Shown piece by piece: positions 31,841-39,603 of a stretch of DNA of 41,856 bases. The DNA lies in the NCBI GenBank assembly GCA_029862185.1, contig JAOTXX010000033.1:1-41856 (forward strand), given 5' to 3'. The notes under the pieces are model-generated. The model had not been told where the DNA came from, made no database searches, and saw only the letters and a list, made by a program, of their open reading frames with translations. Within the stretch, counting starts at the first letter, position 1. Each line of letters opens with the position of its first letter. Position numbers and translations under genes: made by a program. Source of the stretch: Myxococcales bacterium. Its GTDB lineage: Bacteria; Myxococcota_A; Polyangia; Polyangiales; Houyiibacteriaceae.

Positions 31841-32960
31841 CAACCTCGCCCGCGAGCAGAAAGAGGAGACAGTCCGGCGCGTCCTCATTCTGAACGGCGG
31901 CGGCGACGCTCCCGGCCTCAACGCTGTCCTGCGAGCGTTCGTCAAGACTGCGACAGGCCTGGGCCTCCAAGTCTACGGCTCCGAGGACGGTTTCGCTGGC
32001 TTGATCGAGGAACCCACTCGCGTCGTCCGACTCATGCGCTCGGATGTTCGAGGCATCCTACCGAAAGGCGGGAGTATCCTGGGCTGCTCCGATACAGCCG
32101 ACCCCTTCGCCTACGGGGCAACCGGCCCGGACGGCGCCTCGAAGACGATCGACGTGTCAGAGCGGGTCCTAGCAAAGCTCGATGAGATCGAGATCGACAC
32201 CTTGGTTCTCGTGGGCGGCGGTGGAACCATGAATATCGGCATGCGCTTCGCGAAGCTTGGCGTTCAAGTCGTGGGCATTCCGAAAGCCATCGGCAATGAC
32301 CTTGCGGCGACAGATCTCACCTTCGGTCTCGATAGCGCGGTCACCACTGCGACCGCAGCCATCGACACTCTTCATTCCACGGGCGAAGCGCACGACCGAG
32401 TCATGGTCCTCGAAGTGATGGGGCACGATGCGGGCTGGATCGCGCTGATGTCAGGCATCGCAGGTGGCGCGGACGTCATACTCATTCCCGAGATTCCCTA
32501 TGACGTCGATCGGGTGATCGAAAAAATCGCAGAGCGTTCGTCTCCCTCCGGCAACTTCAGCATCATCGTCGTCGGGGAAGGCAGCAAGCCCCTCGGTGGC
32601 ACCGTCTCGAGCATCACCGAGAAGCACGACCAACTCCCGCAGCGCCTCGATGGTTCAGGTTTCCAACTGGCCCGGTTGCTCGAAGGACGCATCGACCATG
32701 AGATTCGGGTGACCGTTCTCGGGCATTTGCAGCGGGGCGGCTCACCCTCCTCTTTCGATCGGATTCTGGGCACGCGTTTCGGTGTGCGTGCCGCGGAGCT
32801 TTGCTACCACGACAACACAGGCCAAGTCGTCGCCCTGCGAGGCCAGGACATCGTGGCTGTGCCTCTCGAGGCTGCGGTGGCGAACCTCAAACGCGTGCCG
32901 CCCGACGGAGAGCTCGTTGCCGTTGCCCATGCCCTTGGAATCGAGCTAGGCCAGGAGTGA
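31830..32960 (+). CDS. Phosphofructokinase-family protein lacking key catalytic residues
   Basis: A 376-residue PFK-A fold protein. The fold is clear: GGGDAPGLNAVLRAF, the helix block TFGLDSAVTTATAAIDTLHS, GIAGGADVILIPEIP and VLGHLQRGGSPSSFDRI. Residues that hold fructose-6-phosphate in E. coli PfkA seem kept (HDR with Arg190, the Glu of VVGEGSK, GHLQRGG). By motif alignment the catalytic set is changed: GGDG is GGGG (129-132), PKTIDND is PKAIGND (151-157, so the catalytic Asp127 equivalent is Gly155), the Arg72 position is Asp88 and the MGR Arg171 position is His199. It may be a sugar-phosphate-binding pseudo-enzyme or have a different donor or reaction. ATG 31830 is inside the rlmB 3' end (11-bp overlap). 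Confidence 0.85.
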   Translation: MTDDNLAREQKEETVRRVLILNGGGDAPGLNAVLRAFVKTATGLGLQVYGSEDGFAGLIEEPTRVVRLMRSDVRGILPKGGSILGCSDTADPFAYGATGPDGASKTIDVSERVLAKLDEIEIDTLVLVGGGGTMNIGMRFAKLGVQVVGIPKAIGNDLAATDLTFGLDSAVTTATAAIDTLHSTGEAHDRVMVLEVMGHDAGWIALMSGIAGGADVILIPEIPYDVDRVIEKIAERSSPSGNFSIIVVGEGSKPLGGTVSSITEKHDQLPQRLDGSGFQLARLLEGRIDHEIRVTVLGHLQRGGSPSSFDRILGTRFGVRAAELCYHDNTGQVVALRGQDIVAVPLEAAVANLKRVPPDGELVAVAHALGIELGQE

Positions 32961-32961
32961 C

Positions 32962-33693
32962 ATGCCTCGTACCGCCGCAGCCTTGATCATCGGAAACGAA
33001 ATCCTATCCGGCAAAATCGTCGATACCAACACGACGTTTCTCGCGCGCACCCTATTCGAGCTGGGCATCGAGCTTCGGCGCGTCGTCGTCTGCCCCGATG
33101 AAGTCGACACGATCGCGGAGGACCTCAGCGCCCTACGTGCCACTCACGACCTCGTATTCACCAGCGGCGGTGTCGGCCCGACACACGACGACGTCACCAT
33201 CGACGGCGTGGCCGCGTCGTTCGACCGGCCGGTGGTTCGTTCCGAGGCGGTCGAGAACATGATCCGCCATTACTATGGCGACCGCGCGACCGAGGCCCAC
33301 TTCCGCATGGCCAACATGCCCGAAGGCGGAGAGATGATTCGCAGCTCCGACGCTCCCTGGCCGACCGTCGTCATCGAAAACGTATTCGTCCTCCCCGGCG
33401 TTCCCGAGATCTTCGAGCTGAAGCTTGCTGACCTACGCAAACGGCTCGATCGGGGGCACGAATTCCATTCCCAAGCCGTCTACACCCTCAGTGGCGAAGG
33501 CGAAATCGCGAGCTTGCTCGAACGCATCGCCAAGGACTTCCCAGCAGTCATGGTCGGGAGCTACGTCAAATGGAAGGCCGAGGACTACCGCACCAAGGTC
33601 ACCTTCGACGGAAACGACCCAGACGCCGTCTCCAAAGCGGCCGACACCCTCGTCAAAGAACTAGACCCAGCGCAATTCGTGCGTAGAGAGTAA
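32962..33693 (+). CDS. CinA-like molybdopterin-binding domain protein
   Basis: A 243-residue protein with a MoaB/MogA-type fold. It starts RTAAALIIGNEILSGKIVDTN and has the ligand loop FTSGGVGPTHDDVTIDGVA and the VLPGVPEIFELKL motif of the CinA N-terminal domain. The amidase domain of full-length CinA is absent. The last 75 residues (YTLSGEGEIASLLERIAKDF...) match the C-terminal part of short CinA-like proteins related to the FLAD1 N-terminal half. These act on nucleotide or flavin-type substrates, but the exact reaction is unclear. AGGAG lies just upstream, overlapping the previous stop. It is the last gene of the pyrF cluster and runs into repeat copy C. Confidence 0.85.
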   Translation: MPRTAAALIIGNEILSGKIVDTNTTFLARTLFELGIELRRVVVCPDEVDTIAEDLSALRATHDLVFTSGGVGPTHDDVTIDGVAASFDRPVVRSEAVENMIRHYYGDRATEAHFRMANMPEGGEMIRSSDAPWPTVVIENVFVLPGVPEIFELKLADLRKRLDRGHEFHSQAVYTLSGEGEIASLLERIAKDFPAVMVGSYVKWKAEDYRTKVTFDGNDPDAVSKAADTLVKELDPAQFVRRE

Positions 33694-33699
33694 GTCATC

Positions 33700-34146
33700 G
33701 GCGGAGGGCTTGCGCTGCCGCGGATGTTGGGCAGGCGGGTCTTGGGCGGGTTGGCGGGTACGGCTTGTTGACACCGCCCCGCCCACCCCCACCCGTAATC
33801 CTCCCTCGCGCGCCTGGCGCTTCGCTTAGGCTTGCCGGCGCTTCGCGCCGAGCTTCGCCCTTCGGGCTCGCGCTGCCGCCTGCCGTTGGGGGGGCGGGTT
33901 TAGGAACGGCTCCTGGTGGCTCCGTGCGGCGGAACGCGGTTCACCCTGTCTCCGTACCGAGGGGCGCGGCGAAACGCCATGGGGGGGTTCGGCGGCGTGT
34001 GAGTGACAATCGGCAAGCCAGCAACCCCCTCCGATTGGCGCGAGCTCCGAGGCCCGGCTTGCGTGGCCTCAGGCCCCAAGCCCTTCCGGCCACCCTTGCA
34101 AGCCGGGCCGTCCGTCGCACCCCCCCATGGCGTTTCGCCGCGCCCC
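33700..34146 (+). repeat. Structured intergenic repeat, copy C (long form, distal arm missing)
   Basis: This fills the convergent gap 33694-34148. Core 33945-34146: P1 pairs 33961-33986 with 34121-34146 (26 perfect pairs) and continues to 33995/34112 with one mismatch and one G-U. P2 pairs 34007-34013 with 34031-34037. P3 pairs ggcccggcttgc (34051-34062) with gcaagccgggcc (34098-34109); gtggcc pairs with ggccac after a 4-nt bulge (34094-34097). The extra module has 50 bp identical to copy A (33757-33806 versus 13499-13548) and another 34 bp identical (33852-33885 versus 13595-13628). The distal competing arm of A and B is not found. The right end is 2 bp from the stop of the minus-strand gene. 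Confidence 0.85.
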
Positions 34147-34148
34147 GT

Positions 34149-35162
34149 TCAGCGCCACTTCAGCTTTTGCTTGCCCGGGTCCGTAATGACCTTTGCGTCT
34201 TCCGGATCGGCGGGCTCCTCTTCGGGGTCTTCACCGGCCATTTCCTGCGCAGCCTCCGCCGGATACAGCCGCACGGCTGTCACCGTGTCGATGCGAACCA
34301 GCTCGGACCCGGAGTCGGTTTGGGTCCTGATGCGCATCTGCGAAGTCGACTCGGCCTCGGAAATTGACGTGAAGTACTTCAGGCGAACTGAGGCCGATCC
34401 GATGATCGATGCTTGGTACGCCTCGAGTCGGCCGTTGCCGATGGACTGGGGCTGAGCGGTTTGGCGCGCCGTGATCTGCAGCTGAAGCTGATCCTTATCT
34501 ATCTTGTCGATGCGATAGGTCACGACCTGGTCGACCCAGACACCGGAGAACTGAAGCCGGCGCTCGACCTCCCACTGCGCCCGCGCCCCGAGGGGCTCGT
34601 CGGGAAAGGGCACGGTGAGAAGCGCGCTTCGAATGTTGCCAAGCATCGTGCGCAAAGTCGGTGGCACGTCTTCCATGCCGCGGAACTCACCTCGGCGGAC
34701 TCGTCCTTGCGCGTCCATTTCGCTCCAACCTCGTATTTGCAAGAGAGGCGCCAACATCTGTTCCATCTGCTCGCGCTGAGCCGGACTCATCTTCTTGGCC
34801 ATCTTCGAAATACGGACCTGGGTGATCTGAATGGGATGGCGAATGAACCCCTGAGGCGTCGGCTCGGCGGGGCCCATTTTCACCTCGAGTTGGACAGGCG
34901 GAATACGCCTCTGCGAACCCTGACCTTGAGCTTGCATCGTTTGCCCGCGCACGAGCTCCAGGAAAAGCGTCTCGGTTTGCCCGGGCGCAACCCTGTAGCG
35001 AAGCGGAACCCTCGGCGTCATCCCTGCATCTACGACGCGAATCTCAGGCAGAACCCGCTGCGGCGGACCAGGGTCGGCCACCTGCACCGTCTGCGGCTGG
35101 AATTGCGTTCGGCAAGAAGTCGTCGCCAGCAAGACGCCGGCGAGCATCACGATACGAAACAT
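34149..35162 (-). CDS. Predicted lipoprotein, paralogue of the 35168-36091 product
   Basis: A 337-residue protein with a short signal peptide and a lipobox-like end (LLATTSC, Cys17). The mature part has the pattern VVDAGMTPRVPLRYRVAPGQ, then a beta-rich region with NIRSALLTVPFPDEPLGARA, QWEVERRL and VTYRIDKIDKDQLQLQITAR. These align with the neighbouring lipoprotein (LVDPGQTPLEALRYAIPPD; NVRSAIATIPLPLEPVGIGA; VWEVRRPL). The C-terminus is acidic (GEDPEEEPADPEDAK) with a basic end. No known family recognised. It starts 5 bp after the stop of its paralogue and is the last gene of the envelope cluster. Confidence 0.8.
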   Translation of the reverse strand: MFRIVMLAGVLLATTSCRTQFQPQTVQVADPGPPQRVLPEIRVVDAGMTPRVPLRYRVAPGQTETLFLELVRGQTMQAQGQGSQRRIPPVQLEVKMGPAEPTPQGFIRHPIQITQVRISKMAKKMSPAQREQMEQMLAPLLQIRGWSEMDAQGRVRRGEFRGMEDVPPTLRTMLGNIRSALLTVPFPDEPLGARAQWEVERRLQFSGVWVDQVVTYRIDKIDKDQLQLQITARQTAQPQSIGNGRLEAYQASIIGSASVRLKYFTSISEAESTSQMRIRTQTDSGSELVRIDTVTAVRLYPAEAAQEMAGEDPEEEPADPEDAKVITDPGKQKLKWR

Positions 35163-35167
35163 GAAAT

Positions 35168-36091
35168 CTACCTTTCCTTCTTCGAAATCAGTCGTAGGAC
35201 GGTCCTTCGGGTGGACATCAAAGGCTCTGTCTTTTCAGGCGAAACCAGCGCGATATCAGCCGCGGAGCTGGCCTCGAGCGACGCTTCGAGCGCCACCGGG
35301 AGGCCGAGGTCGGCAAGTGCGTGGCCCCGCGCATGCATCTCGTAGCTGCGAACGTGCATCTCGAGCTCGGGGTTGAGGTCGGCCACTTGAGGAGCGGCTG
35401 TCTGTTGCACCGTGACTGTGACCCGAAATCGATCACCGACGCGATCGGTCAGCTCGTACCGCGTCACTTGGGTCACCCGTGCGCTCCAAATCCGAAGGGG
35501 CCGTCGAACTTCCCAGACCGCGCCGATGCCTACTGGCTCGAGAGGCAACGGGATGGTGGCGATTGCCGAACGCACGTTTCCGATCGTGATCGCAACGCGG
35601 GGGTGGATGCGCTCTTGACCTTGCGCCCAGGGAACGTCCGCATCGACGACGATGCCCTGCGTGTTGATATCGAAGCGTCCACGCATTCCACGAAGCGCTG
35701 CCACGCCCTGGTCGACCTCTTGGGTTTGACGGTCGGTCACGCCGTCTGGCAGCACAGACTTCGCTTGGGAGATGCGCAAGATGTAGCGGAACCCTTGCGG
35801 AATGAGGACGGTCGGGCCCGCGTGCATGCGGAGCGTGAAGCCGGGAAGCACACCGAATGCATCCTCGGAATCCTCGGTTTCCTCGGCTGCAACGTCGACA
35901 TCGCGGATGTCCAGCAAGGTTTTGACCACGGTGTCAGGCGGAATCGCATAGCGCAGCGCCTCGAGCGGTGTTTGCCCTGGATCGACCAGCCTGACCGAAA
36001 GCTCTGGCGGGGGCGGCGTGGTCTTGTTCTTCTTGCAGCCAACTGTCGCAAGCGAAGCGAAAAGGCAGGCACTCAGGATGATATTCTTCAT
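35168..36091 (-). CDS. Predicted lipoprotein of unknown function
   Basis: A 307-residue protein with a clear lipoprotein signal (MKNIILSACLFASLATVGC, Cys19) followed by KKN. A Lys at +2 would not trigger inner-membrane retention by the E. coli Asp+2 rule, so it may reach the outer membrane. The mature region is beta-rich and shares three blocks with the 34149-35162 product, the strongest being NVRSAIATIPLPLEPVGIGA followed by VWEVRRPLRIW. It includes an acidic stretch (VAAEETEDSEDA). The two genes are 5 bp apart and look like a tandem duplication that has diverged. It follows the 36186-37685 barrel gene after 94 bp. Confidence 0.82.
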   Translation of the reverse strand: MKNIILSACLFASLATVGCKKNKTTPPPPELSVRLVDPGQTPLEALRYAIPPDTVVKTLLDIRDVDVAAEETEDSEDAFGVLPGFTLRMHAGPTVLIPQGFRYILRISQAKSVLPDGVTDRQTQEVDQGVAALRGMRGRFDINTQGIVVDADVPWAQGQERIHPRVAITIGNVRSAIATIPLPLEPVGIGAVWEVRRPLRIWSARVTQVTRYELTDRVGDRFRVTVTVQQTAAPQVADLNPELEMHVRSYEMHARGHALADLGLPVALEASLEASSAADIALVSPEKTEPLMSTRRTVLRLISKKER

Positions 36092-36185
36092 TGGGCGGCG
36101 AGGTCTCCTGTGGTCCGGTGTCTTCTAGAAAGGAATCCACTCGGGGGCAAGCATGGATCCGGGTCGACCAGCAGATCGCAGGCGA

Positions 36186-37685
36186 TCAATACCAGCCACC
36201 GATGCCGAAAGAGACGGACGTGTACTTCCGAGTGACGTCCAGAGCCGTGGTGAACTGCCAGCGGTAGTCATCGGGGAAGAGCCCAAAGACGTTCCACTTG
36301 AACAGGCTGATGTCTACACCCAGCGTTCCGTGAACTCGTAGGGTCGACTGGGCGAAGCGAGTCGGCTCTAGGTAGGTCCCGGCGCGGATCTTCATTCGTG
36401 TAGGCACGACCTCAGTTTCGAACCCGAGTCGCGGCGAGACCGTGATCTTCTCCCCCGAGCGTTGGACCGTTTGGAACAGGAGCGACTCCACCCCAACAGC
36501 GTTGTCGACCCGGCCATTGAACCAGAGGTCGGCAGTGAGCAAGTAGTACCGACGCGGCCAACCCCAGCGATATTGCTTGCGCAACATGTCCCAGGCCAGC
36601 TTTCTCGTTTCCTTCCGGGTTTGTTTGATCCGTGCATACTTCCTCGCGTATTTTTGCCTGACCGCCTTAACACAAAGGTGGACATCGGGTCCGCCTCGCG
36701 CGCGCACGGCCGCGATCTCTTCCTGCTCCGCTTCTTTGGCCGCCTGTTTCCGTCTGTCGAGACGGTCGAACTCATCGGCCGCGAGCGCTCCAGCGCTCAC
36801 CCAAGGCGGATTCGAGGGCCGCGGCCCAAATTGGTACGAAAAACCTACGCTGCCCGTCGTTGGGATCTTCGTCGAACGCGGAAGAAAGAAGTCCCCAACC
36901 ACGATGTTTCCGTCCTCATCCGGCGCGACGTTGCCTTTCGTTCCAACCCCAGTCGAAATCGTCGGGAAGAGCGAGGCGCCGAGGCTCCAGCGTTTGTGGT
37001 GAGGCCGGACCATCAGTCCGACCTCTGCACCCAGCCCCAAGGTCGTATACACATCGCCGTCGCTAACGATGCGATTCGATTGAAACGCGCGCTGGCGCAA
37101 GATGCGCAAGCCTCCGCCAAGGATGAGCTGGCCATCGAGGAATCCGTATCCTGCCTGGATGTGGAACGTCGTGAAGCGCAAGCGCAGGGTCTCTTGCTCC
37201 ATGGTCGCAGGGTTGACGACGCCCTTGAGCCTGATGAACTGCGAGTCGATGGTGAGGCCAATTCCGAGATTCCACATCTGGAAGTAAGCGCCTGGAATCA
37301 GAAAAAAGGTGGCGTTCGAAAGGGCTCCGGTGTCCCCGTTCACTCTACCGCTGTTGTAGAAGTCACCGGACTGGAATGGAAAGGTCGAACCCAATGCCAA
37401 CCAATAATCGTACCAATCGGGCCATTGCGGGCCACGGTAGGCGACGGCTGCTGGGTTCTGCAGCCCGCCCTCCACTCCTTGCGCCAACGACGTCGCTGCG
37501 CCCGAGAGCCCAATGACGCGTGACGTGCTGATCACCACTCCGCGCGTCAGATCGACCGTGTAGTTCGAGGTGGTGATCGGACTACCATCCGGCCCCAGTT
37601 GGCCCAGCGCGGGCGCCGGGCCCAAAGCCAGCGCGACTAATGCCAGCCAGCCCGTGGCGATCTTCGTGAAGGATTTCTTGCTCAC
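36186..37685 (-). CDS. Predicted outer-membrane beta-barrel with a basic central insertion
   Basis: A 499-residue exported protein. The signal peptide is MSKKSFTKIATGWLALVALA, with cleavage near PALGQ. The segment ISTSRVIGLSGAATSLAQGVEG, followed by NPAAVAYRGP, resembles the N-terminal hatch region of FadL-like barrels. Alternating beta strands follow (for example LGIGLTIDSQFIRLKG, LILGGGLRILRQR). Residues about 305-365 are strongly basic and helical (RKQAAKEAEQEEIAAVRARG, KYARIKQTRKETRKL), unusual inside a barrel. The protein ends YTSVSFGIGGWY with a terminal aromatic residue, as the BAM signal requires. No close family recognised; a transport or porin role is inference. It follows the 37728-39575 gene after 42 bp. 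Confidence 0.8.
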   Translation of the reverse strand: MSKKSFTKIATGWLALVALALGPAPALGQLGPDGSPITTSNYTVDLTRGVVISTSRVIGLSGAATSLAQGVEGGLQNPAAVAYRGPQWPDWYDYWLALGSTFPFQSGDFYNSGRVNGDTGALSNATFFLIPGAYFQMWNLGIGLTIDSQFIRLKGVVNPATMEQETLRLRFTTFHIQAGYGFLDGQLILGGGLRILRQRAFQSNRIVSDGDVYTTLGLGAEVGLMVRPHHKRWSLGASLFPTISTGVGTKGNVAPDEDGNIVVGDFFLPRSTKIPTTGSVGFSYQFGPRPSNPPWVSAGALAADEFDRLDRRKQAAKEAEQEEIAAVRARGGPDVHLCVKAVRQKYARKYARIKQTRKETRKLAWDMLRKQYRWGWPRRYYLLTADLWFNGRVDNAVGVESLLFQTVQRSGEKITVSPRLGFETEVVPTRMKIRAGTYLEPTRFAQSTLRVHGTLGVDISLFKWNVFGLFPDDYRWQFTTALDVTRKYTSVSFGIGGWY

Positions 37686-37727
37686 AGACCCTGTGCCTGA
37701 AGCTACACGCGGACGGACCGCCCTTCA

Positions 37728-39575
37728 CTAACGAATTGTCTCGATCCCCGACTGGGTTGCACCCTGGATGGCACCTTGATCGTCCGGGTCGAGATTTTCG
37801 CCGGCTCGGATCTTCTTTTGACGCTCCAGCTCCTGCACCTCTTTCTCAACCTCTTTGGCGCGCTCTTCGGCGTCTTTGACCTCCTGCTGGGCTTCGATCG
37901 CGCGCTGCTTCGCCGCCTTGAGATCGGGATCCGTCTCGGACTCCATGTCGGCTGCCTCCGCCTCTCGCTCCGCTTCCTCCTCGGCCTCGATTTCCTCCCT
38001 GCTCTTCTTCGCCTTGATCGACGTCTTCACCACGTCCGCGGTCTGACCGATGTCTCCGCCGACCGAGATGATGAGAATGCGCTCCTTGACCGGCACGCGG
38101 AGGAAGTTGGTGTCGTTCTCGAAGGCTTCGTTGCGGAAGTCGAGGCCGTTGGCCGTGCCCTTGCCGAATAGAACGGACACGCCCGCAGAGAGCCCTTTTC
38201 CGTTCTTGGCCCCGCCGACGGAGGCACTGAAGCCGTATCGATCGATTTTGGGCGGCCGGATGAACTCGCCAGCGCCCGAGGCGTCGGGCGCGCTGCTGTT
38301 GTCGGTGAGGAAACCAAACCGAGTGAAGAGGAACTTCGTGATCTGGATCTCCGAGCCGAATGAGACGTTCCAGGTGAAGTCCCGCTTGGTCGAGTCCGCC
38401 AGCAGAATGCCCGAGGTATTGGCGCGCCCTTCGAGCTGCGGGGTCCCAGGGGCGATCGAGCCGTCTGGAACCCGGCCGACGAATTGCACATCCGCTGCCA
38501 CGACCACCTTGCTCGAGATCACATACGAAACGCCCAAGCGAAGCTCCCAGGGAATCGGCGAACGAGCGCCGCTTTCGGGAGTGCCGAAGACCGAGTCGGA
38601 GAGACCCGGATTGATCGGAGAGTTGCTCGACACCACGTCGGTCAGCTCGAACCTCAAGTTGGACTTGCCCCCTACGTTGAGACCCGGAGGCTGAAACATG
38701 AGTCCCAATCGCCACCGCTTGCCAATGAGATTGAGAAGCCCGATTCGAAGGCTCAGGTCCCAGGAGTTCATCTTGAACACGGTGTTGCGGCTGATTTGCG
38801 TCGCATCGAAGACGCAAAACGGGATCGTGGGGCTCGTCGGACATGGGCTGCCCCGGCTCGGGTCCTGTGTCCCCCCGAGCGTGAGCGAGGCCGTTTCCAC
38901 ATGCTCGATGACGCGATTGCGGGCCAGCAGGGTGATGCCCCAGGAAAAATTGCGGGTGGGCCGATGCCCGATGGCTGCCGCGAAGTAGGCGGCGCGATCG
39001 TCTTGGTAGAACTGAAGGCTGTTCGTGCGCAAGAACTCGTCTTGAAAGTTAACGTCACCGCCGAGCGAAACGTTGTAGAGAACGAACGCTGAGATCGCGA
39101 TTTGAAGTGGCTTGCGGTCGTCGAGCTCCTCCTTGCGCTTGCCCACGGCAAAGCTCGCGACCGCGAATCCAGGAAGGTTCGGGTTCGATTTGAGCTTGAA
39201 GTCCTCGACTTGGTCTTCGCCGCCTGGGCCATCGGGGCCGTCGGAGACGAGGGCACCCGAGTACGTGAGCGTCCGGCGCTGAATCAGAGACAAGCTGCCC
39301 TGAAGGAGCTTTGGCTCGAGCAGCGGAAGGCCGGCAGGGTTGAACCAGATTGCGGCTCCGTCGGCGGCAAACGCCGTAAAAGCCCCCGCCATGCCGCGCG
39401 AGCGTTCGCCGAGCTGCAGAGTTTGGTAGTGGGTCGAGTCCGCCTGCGCGCCCGCGGAATCTGGAGAGAGCAGAGGCGCAAAAAATGCGGCAAGAAGCCC
39501 GAGGCACACCGACGTAACAACGCCACCACGCATGGTGCGGACTCTATCCCAAAGCCTGGTCCCTGTCCGCATCAA
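37728..39575 (-). CDS. FadL/OmpP1-like outer-membrane protein with C-terminal coiled coil
   Basis: A 615-residue exported protein. The signal peptide runs to about residue 45 (LLSPDSAGAQA); the shorter start at Met15 (MRGGVVTSVCLG) would give a more usual length. The mature N-terminus LGERSRGMAGAFTAFAADGA, followed by AIWFNPAGL, is the FadL/TodX hallmark of barrels that carry hydrophobic compounds. Barrel strands continue to about residue 515. A charged helix of about 70 residues then follows (REEIEAEEEAEREAEAADME, QEVKDAEERAKEVEKEVQEL), a predicted coiled coil that would sit in the periplasm. Barrel proteins normally end at the last strand, so this tail is unusual. It starts 28 bp after the DUF3604 gene. 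Confidence 0.83.
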   Translation of the reverse strand: MMRTGTRLWDRVRTMRGGVVTSVCLGLLAAFFAPLLSPDSAGAQADSTHYQTLQLGERSRGMAGAFTAFAADGAAIWFNPAGLPLLEPKLLQGSLSLIQRRTLTYSGALVSDGPDGPGGEDQVEDFKLKSNPNLPGFAVASFAVGKRKEELDDRKPLQIAISAFVLYNVSLGGDVNFQDEFLRTNSLQFYQDDRAAYFAAAIGHRPTRNFSWGITLLARNRVIEHVETASLTLGGTQDPSRGSPCPTSPTIPFCVFDATQISRNTVFKMNSWDLSLRIGLLNLIGKRWRLGLMFQPPGLNVGGKSNLRFELTDVVSSNSPINPGLSDSVFGTPESGARSPIPWELRLGVSYVISSKVVVAADVQFVGRVPDGSIAPGTPQLEGRANTSGILLADSTKRDFTWNVSFGSEIQITKFLFTRFGFLTDNSSAPDASGAGEFIRPPKIDRYGFSASVGGAKNGKGLSAGVSVLFGKGTANGLDFRNEAFENDTNFLRVPVKERILIISVGGDIGQTADVVKTSIKAKKSREEIEAEEEAEREAEAADMESETDPDLKAAKQRAIEAQQEVKDAEERAKEVEKEVQELERQKKIRAGENLDPDDQGAIQGATQSGIETIR

Positions 39576-39603
39576 AGGACCAGCCCAGCGAAGATAGGCA
39601 GCG

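Noticed and set aside
13426-34146. Repeat copies as a CRISPR array or IS element
   Set aside because: Copies are 8-13 kb apart, there is no spacer pattern, no transposase frame, and no target-site duplication I can define.
36462-37523. 353-codon plus-strand frame opposite the barrel gene
   Set aside because: The minus-strand frame has a signal peptide, barrel strands and a terminal aromatic; the plus frame has none of these.
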